From Streptomyces mashuensis (GTDB lineage: Bacteria; Actinomycetota; Actinomycetes; Streptomycetales; Streptomycetaceae), in contig NZ_BNBD01000006.1 in the NCBI RefSeq assembly GCF_014654785.1, positions 349,357 through 413,356 on the forward strand: DNA of 64,000 nucleotides, read 5' to 3'. The notes below the pieces were generated by a model that saw only the letters and a list, made by a program, of their open reading frames with translations, did not search any database and had not been told where the DNA came from. Each line of letters opens with the position of its first letter. Within the stretch, counting starts at the first letter, position 1. Shown in pieces: positions 24,672 to 33,850 of this stretch. Position numbers and translations under genes: made by a program.

Positions 24672-26135
24672 TCAGCCGTAGGAGAGGTTGGCGCACGGAT
24701 CGTCGTCGGCCGAGCGGGTGCCGTTGCCGACCCCGGAGGACAGCGTCCCGGGAGAGGAGGAAGCCGGCGTGGAAGGAGACGCCGTCGCCGTCGCCGCGTA
24801 GTCCCGGCCCAGCGTGACCGTGACCCCGCGGTCGGCCGTCCCCCGGACGTACGCGCCGGGGAAGAGCTCGGCGACGGCCCGCGCGTGGGCGGCCTCGCCG
24901 GGCCCGAAGTCCACCACCGTGATCTGCTCGTCCTGCGCGGAGGCCGTGGAGGTGCCGGTGACCGTGACGCCGTGGCCCTTCAGCATCGCCGCGGCGCGGG
25001 CGGCGAGCCCGTCGACGTCGGTGCCGTTGACCAGGGCGACCTGGGCACCCCGCGCGGCAGCCGCGGCGGCCGACGGCGCACCGGCGCCCTTCCCCGCGCC
25101 CTTCCCCGCCTCCTTGCCGTCCACCGTGCGGTCCGCCCGCAGCATCGCCCACAGGTTGTCGGCGTCCGGCTGGACGACGGCCACGCGGTTGCCGTCGTAG
25201 CGCCAGGGCAGCGTCACGAACTTCAGCTCGTGCAGGTCGATGTCGCGCAGCGACATGGCGAACGACAGCATCCGGTCCGCCGAGCCCAGCCCCGGGTCGA
25301 CCGTCAGCGACTTGGTGGCCGCGTCGGCCAGCGGCAGCAGCGTGGTGGGGCCGAGACCCCGGTCGCGGACCTTCTTCACCATGGCGGACAGGAACGCCTG
25401 CTGCCGCTGGATGCGCCCGATGTCGGAGCCGTCCCCGATGCCGTGCCGCACCCGTACGTAGTCCAGCGCCCGCTGCCCGGAGACCTTCTGCAGCCCCTTG
25501 CGGAAGAGGAGTTGGCCGCGCCCGTCCCGGTTGGGGTTGAGGTCGCCCTCGTAGACGTCGGTGGGCGAGCACACCTCGACCCCGCCCACCGCCTCGGTCA
25601 TGGCCGAGAAGCCGGCGAAGTCGACGACGACGGTGTGGTCCACGCGCAGCCCGGTGAGCCGTTCGACGGTGTTCTGCGTGCACGCGGGGTTGCCCTTCGG
25701 CGACTCGCCCACCGTGAAGGCGGAGTTGAACATGGCGTGCGGGCGCTCGGCGGTCCAGCTGCCGTCCGGCAGCCGGCACGGCGGGATGTCGACGAGCGTG
25801 TCGCGCGGGATGGACACGGCGACGGCGTGCCGGCCGTCCCCGTGGACGTGCAGCAGGAAGGCGGTGTCGGAGCGGCCCACGTCGCCCTCGCCGCCGCCCA
25901 GCCGGCGGTTGTCGCCGGCCCGCGAGTCGGAGCCGATGACGAGGACGTTGCTGCCCGCGGCGCCGGCGCCGGGGCGGTTCTTGGACAGCCCGTCGGCGTC
26001 GAACGTGCTGATGTTGCCGTCGAGTCTGAGCCACAGCCAGCCCACGCCGCCCACCAGCAGCACCAGGAGCGCCAGCAGGACCAGCCCGGCCGTGCGCGTC
26101 CGCCGCCGGGGCCTTCCGTGCCCGCCGCCCGTCAT
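24672..26135 (-). CDS. LytR-CpsA-Psr (LCP) family cell-wall glycopolymer transferase
   Basis: 487 aa. One N-terminal membrane helix (LVLLALLVLLVGGVGWLWL), then the LCP domain: VLVIGSDSRAG, RSDTAFLLHVHGDG, SIPRDTLVDIP, DYVRVRHGIGDGSDIGR. The C-terminal LytR_C domain contains ALVNGTDVDGLAARAA. LCP enzymes transfer wall teichoic-acid-like polymers or arabinogalactan-type glycans from lipid carriers to peptidoglycan. The ATG at 26135 has GAGGG 7 nt upstream. Divergent from phoA. Confidence 0.92.
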   Translation of the reverse strand: MTGGGHGRPRRRTRTAGLVLLALLVLLVGGVGWLWLRLDGNISTFDADGLSKNRPGAGAAGSNVLVIGSDSRAGDNRRLGGGEGDVGRSDTAFLLHVHGDGRHAVAVSIPRDTLVDIPPCRLPDGSWTAERPHAMFNSAFTVGESPKGNPACTQNTVERLTGLRVDHTVVVDFAGFSAMTEAVGGVEVCSPTDVYEGDLNPNRDGRGQLLFRKGLQKVSGQRALDYVRVRHGIGDGSDIGRIQRQQAFLSAMVKKVRDRGLGPTTLLPLADAATKSLTVDPGLGSADRMLSFAMSLRDIDLHELKFVTLPWRYDGNRVAVVQPDADNLWAMLRADRTVDGKEAGKGAGKGAGAPSAAAAAARGAQVALVNGTDVDGLAARAAAMLKGHGVTVTGTSTASAQDEQITVVDFGPGEAAHARAVAELFPGAYVRGTADRGVTVTLGRDYAATATASPSTPASSSPGTLSSGVGNGTRSADDDPCANLSYG

Positions 26136-26372
26136 CCGCGTGCCCTCATTGCACTCCCCCGCTCGCGCGCCCGTCGTCGGGTTAGACGGACGGCTACCCC
26201 GTTTGGTTGGCCACTTGCGCAAATTGGCAACTGTTTCTTGAGGGGCCGTCACCACGGCGGTTCCACCCCGGGTGACCCAGGAGTCACCTGGGCGTCCCCT
26301 CCCGTACACCCGCCCCTGGTGAGCTTCCCCCGTCCGGGCACCTCGTCCCGGCCCCGCCAGGAAGGATCGACC
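26136..26372. promoter_or_regulatory. Divergent LCP / alkaline phosphatase promoter region
   Basis: 237 bp. On the phoA side GTCACC (26248), GTTCCACC (26260) and GAGTCACC (26281) recur at roughly 11-bp multiples, compatible with a degenerate PHO box for PhoP. A secreted alkaline phosphatase in Streptomyces is expected to be PhoRP-controlled; the match here is weak. Confidence 0.35.
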
Positions 26373-27743
26373 ATGGGTTCTCGTCCGTACCGACGCCGCC
26401 TCGCCTGGGGCGCCGCCGCCCTCCTCGCCGCCGGGGTGGCGGTGCCCGCCGCCGCTGCCGCCGCGTCGGAGGACGACGGCGGCCGGGACGTCGCGGCGCT
26501 CGCCGCGGGCCACGCCCCCAAGAAGGCCAAGAACGTCATCCTGCTCATCGGTGACGGCATGGGTGACTCCGAGATCACCCTGGCCCGGGACTACACCGTG
26601 GGCGCGGCCGGCCGGCTGAACATGGACAAGTTCCCCATGACCGGCGCGTACACCACGTACTCGGTCGACAAGAACGGCAAGCCCGACTACGTCACCGACT
26701 CCGCCGCCAGCGGCACCGGCTGGGCCACCGGCCACAAGACGGTCAACGGCCGCATATCGAAGACGCCCGGCACCGACAGGCCGATGACCACCATCCTGGA
26801 GCTGGCCCAGAAGAACGGCCTGGCCACCGGCAGCATCACCACCGCCGAGCTGACCGACGCCACCCCCGCCGTGCTCGCCTCGCACGCCACCGACCGCAGC
26901 TGCCAGGGCCCGGCCGACATGAAGGCGTGCCCGAACGACACCATCGCCAAGGGCGGCCCCGGCTCGATCGCCGAGCAGAGCGTCAACCACAAGGTCGACG
27001 TCCTGATGGGCGGCGGCAGGCAGCGCTTCGACCAGAAGATCACCGAGGGTCCGTACCGCGGCATGACGGTCACCGAGCAGGCCCGCAAGCTCGGCTACCA
27101 GGTCGTCACCGACCAGCAGGGCCTGCGCACGGCCAAGAGCGGCAAGCCGGTGCTCGGCCTGTTCGCCGACGGCAACGTGCCGGTGGAGTGGACCGGCAAG
27201 GCCGCCGCCGTCGGCGGCACCGCGGCGCAGCGCTGCGTGACGAGCAACCCCGAGCGGAAGGCCGGCACGCCGTCGCTGGAGGAGTCGACGCGCCGGGCGC
27301 TCGACCTGCTGGACACCCCGAAGGCCAAGAAGAACGGTTTCTTCCTCCAGGTCGAGGGCGCTTCCATCGACAAGCGCGACCACGCCGCCGACCCGTGCGG
27401 CCAGATCGGCGAGACCGCCGCGTTCGACCGTGCCGTGAAGGTGGCCCGCCAGTACGCGGCCCAGCACCCCGACACGCTGGTCGTCACCACCGCCGACCAC
27501 GGCCACAGCAGCCAGATCGTGCCGCTGGAGGCCAACCCGCCCGGCCTGTCCTCGACCCTGATCACCAACGAGGGGCAGCAGCTGAAGGTCAACTACTCGA
27601 CCAACACGCCGGGCCAGTCGCAGGAGCACACCGGCACCGAGGTGCGCATCGCCGCGCAGGGCCCCCTGGCGCACCGGGTGCTCGGCGTCACCGACCAGAC
27701 GGAGCTGTTCACCACGATCCGTACGGCGCTCGGTCTGCGCTGA
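26373..27743 (+). CDS. phoA: Secreted alkaline phosphatase, PhoA type
   Basis: 456 aa. Signal peptide at residues 1-30. The alkaline phosphatase core has the metal-binding Asp in LLIGDGMGDSE (61), nucleophile Ser110 in VTDSAASGTGWATGH, metal ligands in VEGASIDKRDHAADPC, TTADHGH and the C-terminal QEHTGTE. It hydrolyses phosphomonoesters outside the cell to supply phosphate. GGAAGGA precedes the ATG. It is followed by a strong hairpin. Confidence 0.93.
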   Translation: MGSRPYRRRLAWGAAALLAAGVAVPAAAAAASEDDGGRDVAALAAGHAPKKAKNVILLIGDGMGDSEITLARDYTVGAAGRLNMDKFPMTGAYTTYSVDKNGKPDYVTDSAASGTGWATGHKTVNGRISKTPGTDRPMTTILELAQKNGLATGSITTAELTDATPAVLASHATDRSCQGPADMKACPNDTIAKGGPGSIAEQSVNHKVDVLMGGGRQRFDQKITEGPYRGMTVTEQARKLGYQVVTDQQGLRTAKSGKPVLGLFADGNVPVEWTGKAAAVGGTAAQRCVTSNPERKAGTPSLEESTRRALDLLDTPKAKKNGFFLQVEGASIDKRDHAADPCGQIGETAAFDRAVKVARQYAAQHPDTLVVTTADHGHSSQIVPLEANPPGLSSTLITNEGQQLKVNYSTNTPGQSQEHTGTEVRIAAQGPLAHRVLGVTDQTELFTTIRTALGLR

Positions 27744-27771
27744 CGCTGGGCCGTTCGTGGCCTGGGCCGGC

Positions 27772-27812
27772 CCGGGGCCCGGTCGTCCAGAGGGGGGACG
27801 GCCGGGCCCCGG
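27772..27812 (+). terminator. Terminator after phoA
   Basis: 27772-27788 pairs with 27796-27812 (17 bp with one G-U) around a 7-nt loop; GC-rich stem. Confidence 0.75.
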
Positions 27813-27945
27813 CCCCGTACCACCTGCTGATCGTCAGGTCGCGCCAGGATTCGTGGCCGAAGACTGTCGCCACCCGCACCTCCTGCCGCCCGTGCACCGC
27901 CGACACTGAGGAACCGGCACCGCACGCATGGAGGTAGCACCACCG

Positions 27946-28884
27946 ATGACCGGGTCCCGCGTCCTGGCCCTCGGCCACTACCAGCCCTCCCGGGTCCTCA
28001 CCAACGACGAGCTGGCGACCATGGTCGACACCAGCGACGAGTGGATCCGCAGCCGGGTGGGCATCCGTACCCGCCGCATCGCCGGGCCGGAGGAGACCGT
28101 CGCCTCGATGGCCGCCCGGGCCGCGGCGAAGGCCCTGGCCGACAGCGGCCTGGCCGCCGGCGAGATCGATCTCGTGGTGGTGGCCACCTGCACCGCCGTG
28201 GACCGCAGCCCCAACACCGCCGCGCGGGTCGCCGCCGAGCTGGGGCTCGGCTCGCCCGCCGTCATGGACGTCAACGTGGTGTGCGCCGGCTTCACCCACG
28301 CCCTCGCCACCGCCGACCACGCGATCCGGGCCGGCGCGGCCCGCCACGCGCTGGTGATCGGCGTGGAGAAGTTCAGCTCGGTGGCGGACTGGACCGACCG
28401 GACGACGTGCGTCCTCGTCGGCGACGGGGCGGGCGCCGCCGTCGTCACCGCCTCGGACGAGCCGGGCATCGGCCCCGTGCTGTGGGGCTCGGTGCCCGAG
28501 ATGGGGCACGCGGTCCGCATCGAGGGCGAGCCGTCGCGGTTCGCGCAGGAGGGCCAGACGGTCTACCGCTGGGCCACGACGCAGCTGCCGCCGATCGCCC
28601 GGCGGGTGTGCGAGCGGGCGGGCGTGGCGCCGGAGGAGCTGGCGGCGGTGGTGCTCCACCAGGCCAACCTGCGGATCATCGAGCCGGTCGCGCGGCGGCT
28701 GGGCGCGGTGAACGCGATCGTCGCGGACGACGTGACCGAGTCGGGCAACACGTCCGCGGCGAGCATCCCGCTGGCGCTGTCGAAGCTGGTGGCCTCCGGC
28801 CGGGTGGCCTCGGGCGCGCCCATCCTGCTGTTCGGTTTCGGGGGCAACCTGTCGTACGCGGGGCAGGTCATCCGCTGCCCGTAG
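27946..28884 (+). CDS. 3-oxoacyl-ACP synthase III (FabH-like)
   Basis: 312 aa ketosynthase III with the Cys-His-Asn triad: C113 in VNVVCAGFTH, His in VVLHQANLRI and Asn in SGNTSAASIP. It condenses an acyl-CoA starter with malonyl-ACP. Standing alone, without other fatty-acid genes, it may be a secondary FabH or supply an unusual starter unit. ATG at 27946 is preferred because GGAGGT lies 9 nt upstream; the ATG at 27928 has no ribosome-binding site. Confidence 0.9.
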   Translation: MTGSRVLALGHYQPSRVLTNDELATMVDTSDEWIRSRVGIRTRRIAGPEETVASMAARAAAKALADSGLAAGEIDLVVVATCTAVDRSPNTAARVAAELGLGSPAVMDVNVVCAGFTHALATADHAIRAGAARHALVIGVEKFSSVADWTDRTTCVLVGDGAGAAVVTASDEPGIGPVLWGSVPEMGHAVRIEGEPSRFAQEGQTVYRWATTQLPPIARRVCERAGVAPEELAAVVLHQANLRIIEPVARRLGAVNAIVADDVTESGNTSAASIPLALSKLVASGRVASGAPILLFGFGGNLSYAGQVIRCP

Positions 28885-28917
28885 GGGCGGGTACGTGACC
28901 GGGGCCGCCCCCGCCCC
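28884..28917. terminator. Bidirectional terminator between fabH-like and glutaminase genes
   Basis: ggggcggg (28884-28891) pairs with cccgcccc (28910-28917) between two convergent genes. Confidence 0.6.
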
Positions 28918-28922
28918 ACCCG

Positions 28923-29852
28923 TCAGAACACCGACCAGCCCGTCAGGGTCGTGAAGTGGTCCAGCGCGGCCACGCCCGCCACCGAGTTGCCGCGCGCGTC
29001 CAGGCCCGGGCTCCACACGCACAGCGTGCAGCGGCCCGGTATCACGGCGACGATGCCGCCGCCCACGCCCGACTTGCCGGGCAGGCCCACCCGGTACGCG
29101 AAGTCGCCCGCCGCGTCGTACGTACCGCACGTCAGCATTACCGCGTTGATCTGCTTGGCCTCGCGCCGCGGCAGCAGCCGGCTGCCGTCGGCGCGCAGCC
29201 CGTGCCGGGCCAGGAAGCCCGCGGCGAGAGCCAGGTCGCGGCAGCTCATCTCGATGGCGCACTGCCAGAAGTAGTGCTCCAGCACCGTCGGCACCGGGTT
29301 GTCGAGGTTGCCGTAGCTGGCCATGAAGTGGGCGAGGGCGGCATTGCGGTCGCCGTGCTCGGACTCCGACTTGGCCACCGCCGCGTCGAAGGAGACGTCC
29401 GGGTTGCCGCTCTCGGCACGCAGGAACTCCAGCATCGTGGTGCTCGCGTCGCCGGTGAGCGTCTGCAGCCGGTCGGTGACGACCAGCGCACCGGCGTTGA
29501 TGAACGGATTGCGGGGAATCCCGTTCTCGTACTCCAGCTGCACCAGCGAGTTGAACGGGTTGCCGGACGGCTCGGTGCCCACCCGATCCCAGATCTTGTC
29601 GCCGCCCTCCGCCAGCACCAGCGCCAGGCCGAACGCCTTGGAGATCGACTGCACGGAGAACGGCCGCTGCCAGTCCCCCACGCCGTACACGCCGCCGTCG
29701 ATGTCCGCGACGGCCATCCCGAAGCGGGCGATGTCCACCTCGGCGAGGGCGGGAATGTAATCGGCCACCTGGCCCCGGCCGACCAGCGGCTGCACGGCGG
29801 CCGCCACTTCTTCCAGTACCGCCTGGTAGTCCACCACGTCCGCTACGTCCAC
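28923..29852 (-). CDS. glsA: Glutaminase A
   Basis: About 309 aa serine-dependent glutaminase, hydrolysing glutamine to glutamate and ammonia. Visible are the beta-lactamase-like SxxK motif in FSVQSISKAFGL, and NPFNSLVQLEYENGIPRNPF, NAGALVV and GKSGVGGGIVAV, all typical of GlsA. The GTG at 29852 gives the usual family length; the longer frame runs through a poly-Ala stretch and is rejected. Convergent with the fabH-like gene and divergent from the deaminase-like gene. Confidence 0.92.
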   Translation of the reverse strand: MDVADVVDYQAVLEEVAAAVQPLVGRGQVADYIPALAEVDIARFGMAVADIDGGVYGVGDWQRPFSVQSISKAFGLALVLAEGGDKIWDRVGTEPSGNPFNSLVQLEYENGIPRNPFINAGALVVTDRLQTLTGDASTTMLEFLRAESGNPDVSFDAAVAKSESEHGDRNAALAHFMASYGNLDNPVPTVLEHYFWQCAIEMSCRDLALAAGFLARHGLRADGSRLLPRREAKQINAVMLTCGTYDAAGDFAYRVGLPGKSGVGGGIVAVIPGRCTLCVWSPGLDARGNSVAGVAALDHFTTLTGWSVF

Positions 29853-29902
29853 TGCGCCCGCTCTGCTCTCGTCGTCGTTGACCGGCCCGGTCAGCGTACA
29901 AA

Positions 29903-30823
29903 ATGGGTGGCGTGACCAGCGACAATCCCCCCGGCGTGGCCCTGCGGCGGCAGCTGCGGCCGCAGCTGCCGTCCCCGCTGACCGAGGTGGCGGACGAGGA
30001 CTTCGCACGGCGCGGGCTGCGGCTGCTGCTGAAACGGGACGACCTGATACACCCCGACATCCCGGGCAACAAGTGGCGCAAGCTGGAACCCAACCTGCGG
30101 GCCGCCCTCGCCGCCGGGCACCGCACGCTGCTCACCTTCGGCGGCGCCTACTCCAACCACCTGCGGGCCACGGCCGCCGCCGGCCGCCTCCTCGGGCTGC
30201 CCACGGTGGGCGTCGTCCGGGGCGACGAACTGGCCGGCAAGCCGCTCAACCCCTCCCTGGCCCGCTGCGCCGCCGACGGCATGCGCCTCGTCTTCGTCGA
30301 CCGGGCCACGTACCGGCGCAAGACCGACCCCGACGTACTGGCCCGGCTGGACCCGGACGGCGACGCCTACGTCGTCCCCGAGGGCGGCAGCAACGCCGAG
30401 GCGGCGCGCGGCTGCGCGGAGCTGGGCCGCGAGCTGCGCGGCGCCGCCGGCGTGGTGGGCGTCGCCTGCGGCACCGGCGGCACCCTCGCGGGCCTCGCGG
30501 CGGGGCTCGACGACGGGCAGCGGGCGATCGGCTTCCCCGTGCTGAAGGGCGGGTTCCTGGGCGCGGAGGTCGAACGGCTCCAGCAGGAGGCGTTCGGCGG
30601 GCCACGCGGCCACTGGGCCCTGGACGACCGCTTCCACGCGGGCGGCTACGCCCGGACGTCACCGGAGCTGGAGGCGTTCGCGGCCGGCTTCGAGGAACGG
30701 CACGGCATCGCGCTGGAACGGCTGTACGTCGCGAAGATGCTGCACGGGCTGACGACGCTGGCGCGCGAGGGCGCGTTCGCGCCGGGCACGACGGTGGCGG
30801 CCGTGATCACGGGAACGCCGTAG
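29903..30823 (+). CDS. PLP enzyme, 1-aminocyclopropane-1-carboxylate deaminase / D-cysteine desulfhydrase family
   Basis: 306 aa fold-type II PLP enzyme. The PLP lysine is in HPDIPGNKWRKLE. Phosphate-binding segments are GGAYSNHLRATAAAGRLLG and VACGTGGTLAGLAAGL. It could deaminate ACC or release sulfide from D-cysteine; the sequence alone does not decide, and many actinobacterial members prefer D-cysteine. The start is given by ATG at 29903. The 3' end is 17 bp from the convergent antiporter gene. Confidence 0.85.
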   Translation: MGGVTSDNPPGVALRRQLRPQLPSPLTEVADEDFARRGLRLLLKRDDLIHPDIPGNKWRKLEPNLRAALAAGHRTLLTFGGAYSNHLRATAAAGRLLGLPTVGVVRGDELAGKPLNPSLARCAADGMRLVFVDRATYRRKTDPDVLARLDPDGDAYVVPEGGSNAEAARGCAELGRELRGAAGVVGVACGTGGTLAGLAAGLDDGQRAIGFPVLKGGFLGAEVERLQQEAFGGPRGHWALDDRFHAGGYARTSPELEAFAAGFEERHGIALERLYVAKMLHGLTTLAREGAFAPGTTVAAVITGTP

Positions 30824-30840
30824 GGCTCGGGCGTGGGGGT

Positions 30841-32433
30841 CTACTCCTCGCGGTAAGCCGTCGCCTCCTCCAGATCCAGCCGCCGCATCAGCGTCCGCAG
30901 CAGCTCGTCGTCGATGCGCTGCTCGTCGCGGAGCCGCACGAAGACCTCCCGTTCGGCGGCGATGACCTCGCGGTCCAGCCGGCGGTACGTGTCGTCGACC
31001 GACTCCCCCGTCCGCTCCCCGACCGCCCCCAGCCGCTCCCACACGGCGTTGCGGCGGCGGTCGAGGACGGCGCGCAGCCGGTCGGCGAGCGGGGCGGGCA
31101 GGGCGTTGTGCTCGTCGGCGAGCAGCTCCTCCAGGCGCTGCTCGGCGGCGGCGGACGCCGCGCTCTGCGCCTGGGCCTCGGCGAGGGTGACGGCGTGCGG
31201 GTGCCCCGTGGGGAGGCGCAGGACGCGGATGAGCAGGGGCAGGGTGAGGCCCTGGACGGCCAGGGTGCCGATGACGGTGGTGAAGGTGAGGAAGAGGATC
31301 AGGGCGCGGCCGGGGAAGGGCCCGCCGTCGTGCACGACGACGGGCAGGGAGAAGGCGATGGCCAGCGAGACCACGCCGCGCATGCCGGCCCAGCCGACGA
31401 CCATCGCCTCCTTCCAGGTGGGCGGGGTCTCGCGGGCCCGGACGCGCGCGGAGAGGACGAACGGCAGGTAGGCGGAGGGGTACACCCATACGAAGCGGGC
31501 GACGACGACGGCGAGGAACACCGCGACGGCGTAGGCGGTGGCCCGCCCGGCGCCGTAGGGGGCCACGCCGCGCAGGACGACGGTGGCCTGGAGCCCGATG
31601 AGGGCGAAGACGGAGGACTCCAGGAGGAAGGCGGCCATGCGCCACACGGCGCGTTCCTGGAGCCGGGTGGCGAAGTCGACCTGCCAGAAGCGGTGGCCGA
31701 GGTAGAGGGCGACGACCACGACGGCCAGCACGCCGGAGGCGTGCACGCTCTCGGCGGCGGCGTACGCGGTGAAGGGGATGAGCAGGGAGAGGGTGTTCTG
31801 GAGCAGGGGCTCGCGCAGGTGGGTGCGGAGCCAGTGGAGGGGCACCATGAGGACGAGGCCGACGCCGACGCCGCCTGCGGCGGCCAGCAGAAACTCCTCG
31901 GCGCCCTCGGCCCAGTCGAGGCCCTCGCCGACGGCCGCCGCGACGGCCACGCGGTAGGCGGTGATGGCAGTGGCGTCGTTCACCAGGGACTCGCCCTGGA
32001 GGATGGTCGTGATCCGCTGCGGGAGGCCCAGGCGGCGGGCGATGGCGGTGGCGGCCACGGCGTCGGGCGGCGCGACGACGGCGCCGAGGACGAGCGCGGC
32101 GGACCGCGGCAGGCCCGGCAGCAGCAGGTGGGCGGCGTACCCGACGGCGAGGGTGGCGAACAGGACGTACCCGATCGACAGCAGCGCGACCGGCCGCAGG
32201 TTGGCGCGGAGGCCGAGGTAGGAGCTGTCGAGGGCGGCTGTGTGCAGCAGGGGCGGCAGCAGCAGGGGCAGCACGATGCCGGGGTCGAGGGCGTACCGCG
32301 GCACACCGGGCACGGCGGAAACGGCCACCCCGGCGGCGACGAGCAGCAGGGGCGCCGGCACGGGCGTACGGCGGGCGGCCCCGGCGACGGCGGCGCTGCC
32401 CGCGACGAGCATCAGCAGCGGCATGACGTTCAT
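30841..32433 (-). CDS. Na+/H+ antiporter, CPA1 family
   Basis: 530 aa with about 12 hydrophobic helices and the CPA1 ion-binding region (LGAVVAPPDAVAATAIARRL, then LQGESLVNDATAITAY). A C-terminal cytoplasmic helical tail of about 130 aa follows (RLEELLADEHNALPAPLADR). It exchanges Na+ (or K+/Li+) for protons at the membrane. Start ATG at 32433. Divergent from the GNAT gene. Confidence 0.9.
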   Translation of the reverse strand: MNVMPLLMLVAGSAAVAGAARRTPVPAPLLLVAAGVAVSAVPGVPRYALDPGIVLPLLLPPLLHTAALDSSYLGLRANLRPVALLSIGYVLFATLAVGYAAHLLLPGLPRSAALVLGAVVAPPDAVAATAIARRLGLPQRITTILQGESLVNDATAITAYRVAVAAAVGEGLDWAEGAEEFLLAAAGGVGVGLVLMVPLHWLRTHLREPLLQNTLSLLIPFTAYAAAESVHASGVLAVVVVALYLGHRFWQVDFATRLQERAVWRMAAFLLESSVFALIGLQATVVLRGVAPYGAGRATAYAVAVFLAVVVARFVWVYPSAYLPFVLSARVRARETPPTWKEAMVVGWAGMRGVVSLAIAFSLPVVVHDGGPFPGRALILFLTFTTVIGTLAVQGLTLPLLIRVLRLPTGHPHAVTLAEAQAQSAASAAAEQRLEELLADEHNALPAPLADRLRAVLDRRRNAVWERLGAVGERTGESVDDTYRRLDREVIAAEREVFVRLRDEQRIDDELLRTLMRRLDLEEATAYREE

Positions 32434-32499
32434 CGGGAGCCATGATGGGCGAAGCCCCGCCCCCGTGGGAGTACGCCGCGCCCGGGCTACCATGCCCGC

Positions 32500-32994
32500 A
32501 TGATCCGACCCGCGACGCCGGCCGATGTCCCCGCCATCCACGCGATGGTCCGCGAACTGGCGGAGTACGAACGCTCCCTGGACGAGGTACGGGCCACCGA
32601 GGAACACCTGCACGAGGCCCTCTTCGGAGAGTCCCCGGCGGTCTTCGCGCTCATGGCGGACAACGACGAGGGCGAGCCGGTGGGCTTCGCCCTGTGGTTC
32701 CGCAACTTCTCGACGTGGACGGGCACGCACGGCGTATACCTGGAAGACCTCTACGTCCGCCCCCACGCCCGCGGCGCCGGCCACGGCCGCGACCTCCTGG
32801 CGGCGCTGGCGCGGATCTGCGTGGAGCGCGGCTACGAGCGCTTCGAATGGTCGGTGCTGGACTGGAACGCCCCCTCGATCGCGTTCTACAAGTCTCTGGG
32901 GGCGACGGCCATGGACGAGTGGACGGTGCAGCGGATGACGGGGGACGCCCTCAAGAAGCTTGCCGCCATGGCGGACGAGGCCGCCGCCCACTGA
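32500..32994 (+). CDS. GNAT-family N-acetyltransferase
   Basis: 164 aa, close to diamine/thialysine-type GNATs: RPATPADVPAIHAMVRELAE, the acetyl-CoA loop in LEDLYVRPHARGAGHGRDLL, and NAPSIAFYKSLGAT near the end. It transfers acetyl from acetyl-CoA to a small amine; the substrate is not determined. The ATG lies 66 bp from the divergent antiporter start. Confidence 0.88.
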   Translation: MIRPATPADVPAIHAMVRELAEYERSLDEVRATEEHLHEALFGESPAVFALMADNDEGEPVGFALWFRNFSTWTGTHGVYLEDLYVRPHARGAGHGRDLLAALARICVERGYERFEWSVLDWNAPSIAFYKSLGATAMDEWTVQRMTGDALKKLAAMADEAAAH

Positions 32995-32999
32995 TACAA

Positions 33000-33015
33000 G
33001 ACGGCCCAGGCCGTC
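33000..33015 (+). terminator. Short hairpin after the GNAT gene
   Basis: gacggcc (33000-33006) and ggccgtc (33009-33015) form a 7-bp perfect inverted repeat just after the GNAT stop. Confidence 0.5.
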
Positions 33016-33044
33016 CCTGGCGGGGGGCGCGGGCCGGGGCCGGG

Positions 33045-33233
33045 TCAGACGAGGCTGATCCCGGCCTGAGCCTTGATCGTGTCCACGGCTTCCTGAGTGA
33101 GCAACCGCAGGGGGACGACCGTCCACCGGGTCCCCTTGCGCATGATCACGGCCTGACCGTCCTTGGTCCGCCCGACGTGGACGAACCCGTGATCGCGCCG
33201 CAGGTCCTTCGCCAGGTGTTCGCCGTGGATCAC
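33045..33233 (-). CDS. Small conserved hypothetical protein (third gene of a mini-operon)
   Basis: 62 aa, no family recognised. It reads as a compact beta-rich protein (HGFVHVGRTKDGQAVIMRKG, then RWTVVPLRLLTQEAV). GTG start with AAGGAAG upstream; the start is 3 bp after the preceding gene's stop, so it is coupled. Similar tiny genes beside an XRE-TPR regulator are frequent in Streptomyces. Confidence 0.6.
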   Translation of the reverse strand: MIHGEHLAKDLRRDHGFVHVGRTKDGQAVIMRKGTRWTVVPLRLLTQEAVDTIKAQAGISLV

Positions 33234-33236
33234 GGG

Positions 33237-33455
33237 TCACTTCCTTTCGCGGTTCTCGTACCCGTGCCAGTTGGCGAAGTGCCGCAAGAGGCGGGCGCGG
33301 ACCACCATCCCCGCCAGCGTGTCGTTCGACGCCCGCACCGTCTTGAGCTCGGCGCTCAGCGCGACGCAGCCACGGCAGGGCGGCGGCTCGGGTGGTGCGG
33401 ACGTGGCCATCCACTGGCCGCCTGCCAGGGGCAGCGAGATGCTGTCGAGGGTCAC
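33237..33455 (-). CDS. Small hypothetical protein (second gene of the mini-operon)
   Basis: 72 aa with a CRGC pair and a helical C-terminus (ALSAELKTVRASNDTLAGMV). The GTG start overlaps the previous stop (GTGA), indicating translational coupling. Function unknown. Confidence 0.6.
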   Translation of the reverse strand: MTLDSISLPLAGGQWMATSAPPEPPPCRGCVALSAELKTVRASNDTLAGMVVRARLLRHFANWHGYENRERK

Positions 33456-33697
33456 CGGGCCGCGCTCCGGGGGGCGAGCCTGAGCGCCTGGCGCTCGGTG
33501 TCGGTGGCCAGCCGGACGCTCCGGACGTCCGCCTGCCACGTGGCGCTGCCGTCGACCCCGACGAGGGTGTACGTCATTCCGTCGAACGCCGTCGACACGC
33601 CCACCCGGTTCACGCTTTCGTCCATCACCAGTACACCCGCCCGGTAGCCGACCCACCGCGCCGCCGGGTCCTCCCTCGTCTCCGTCGTCCGTGCCAT
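33452..33697 (-). CDS. Small hypothetical protein (first gene of the mini-operon)
   Basis: 81 aa, mainly beta-strand pattern (GVLVMDESVNRVGVSTAFDG, MTYTLVGVDGSATW). Function unknown. It is divergent from the XRE-TPR regulator at 33851, with 153 bp between them, and overlaps the next gene by 4 bp. Confidence 0.62.
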   Translation of the reverse strand: MARTTETREDPAARWVGYRAGVLVMDESVNRVGVSTAFDGMTYTLVGVDGSATWQADVRSVRLATDTERQALRLAPRSAAR

Positions 33698-33850
33698 ACG
33701 CCTGAACCGCCCTCTAGCTAGGCCGAAATCATGTGGTGCGGCGATGTTCCCGCCGCTGCGCCTGGCGCCCTAGTGGCACGGGTAGGGGCAAGGACGCATC
33801 GAACACGTGACTCTCCGCCGCGGGGGCAGAGTTGGGGGCAAGATGGGCCC

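Noticed and set aside
26248..26290. Confident PHO box before phoA
   Set aside because: The repeat units deviate from the known consensus; kept only as a weak regulatory note.
24885..27743. 952-codon open frame on the plus strand
   Set aside because: Only the last 456 codons (phoA from 26373) are real. The rest is antisense to the LCP gene, with random high-GC composition.
29878..32445. 855-codon open frame on the plus strand
   Set aside because: Antisense shadow of the antiporter gene running on from another frame of the deaminase-like gene; Gly/Gln/Asp-rich nonsense without motifs.
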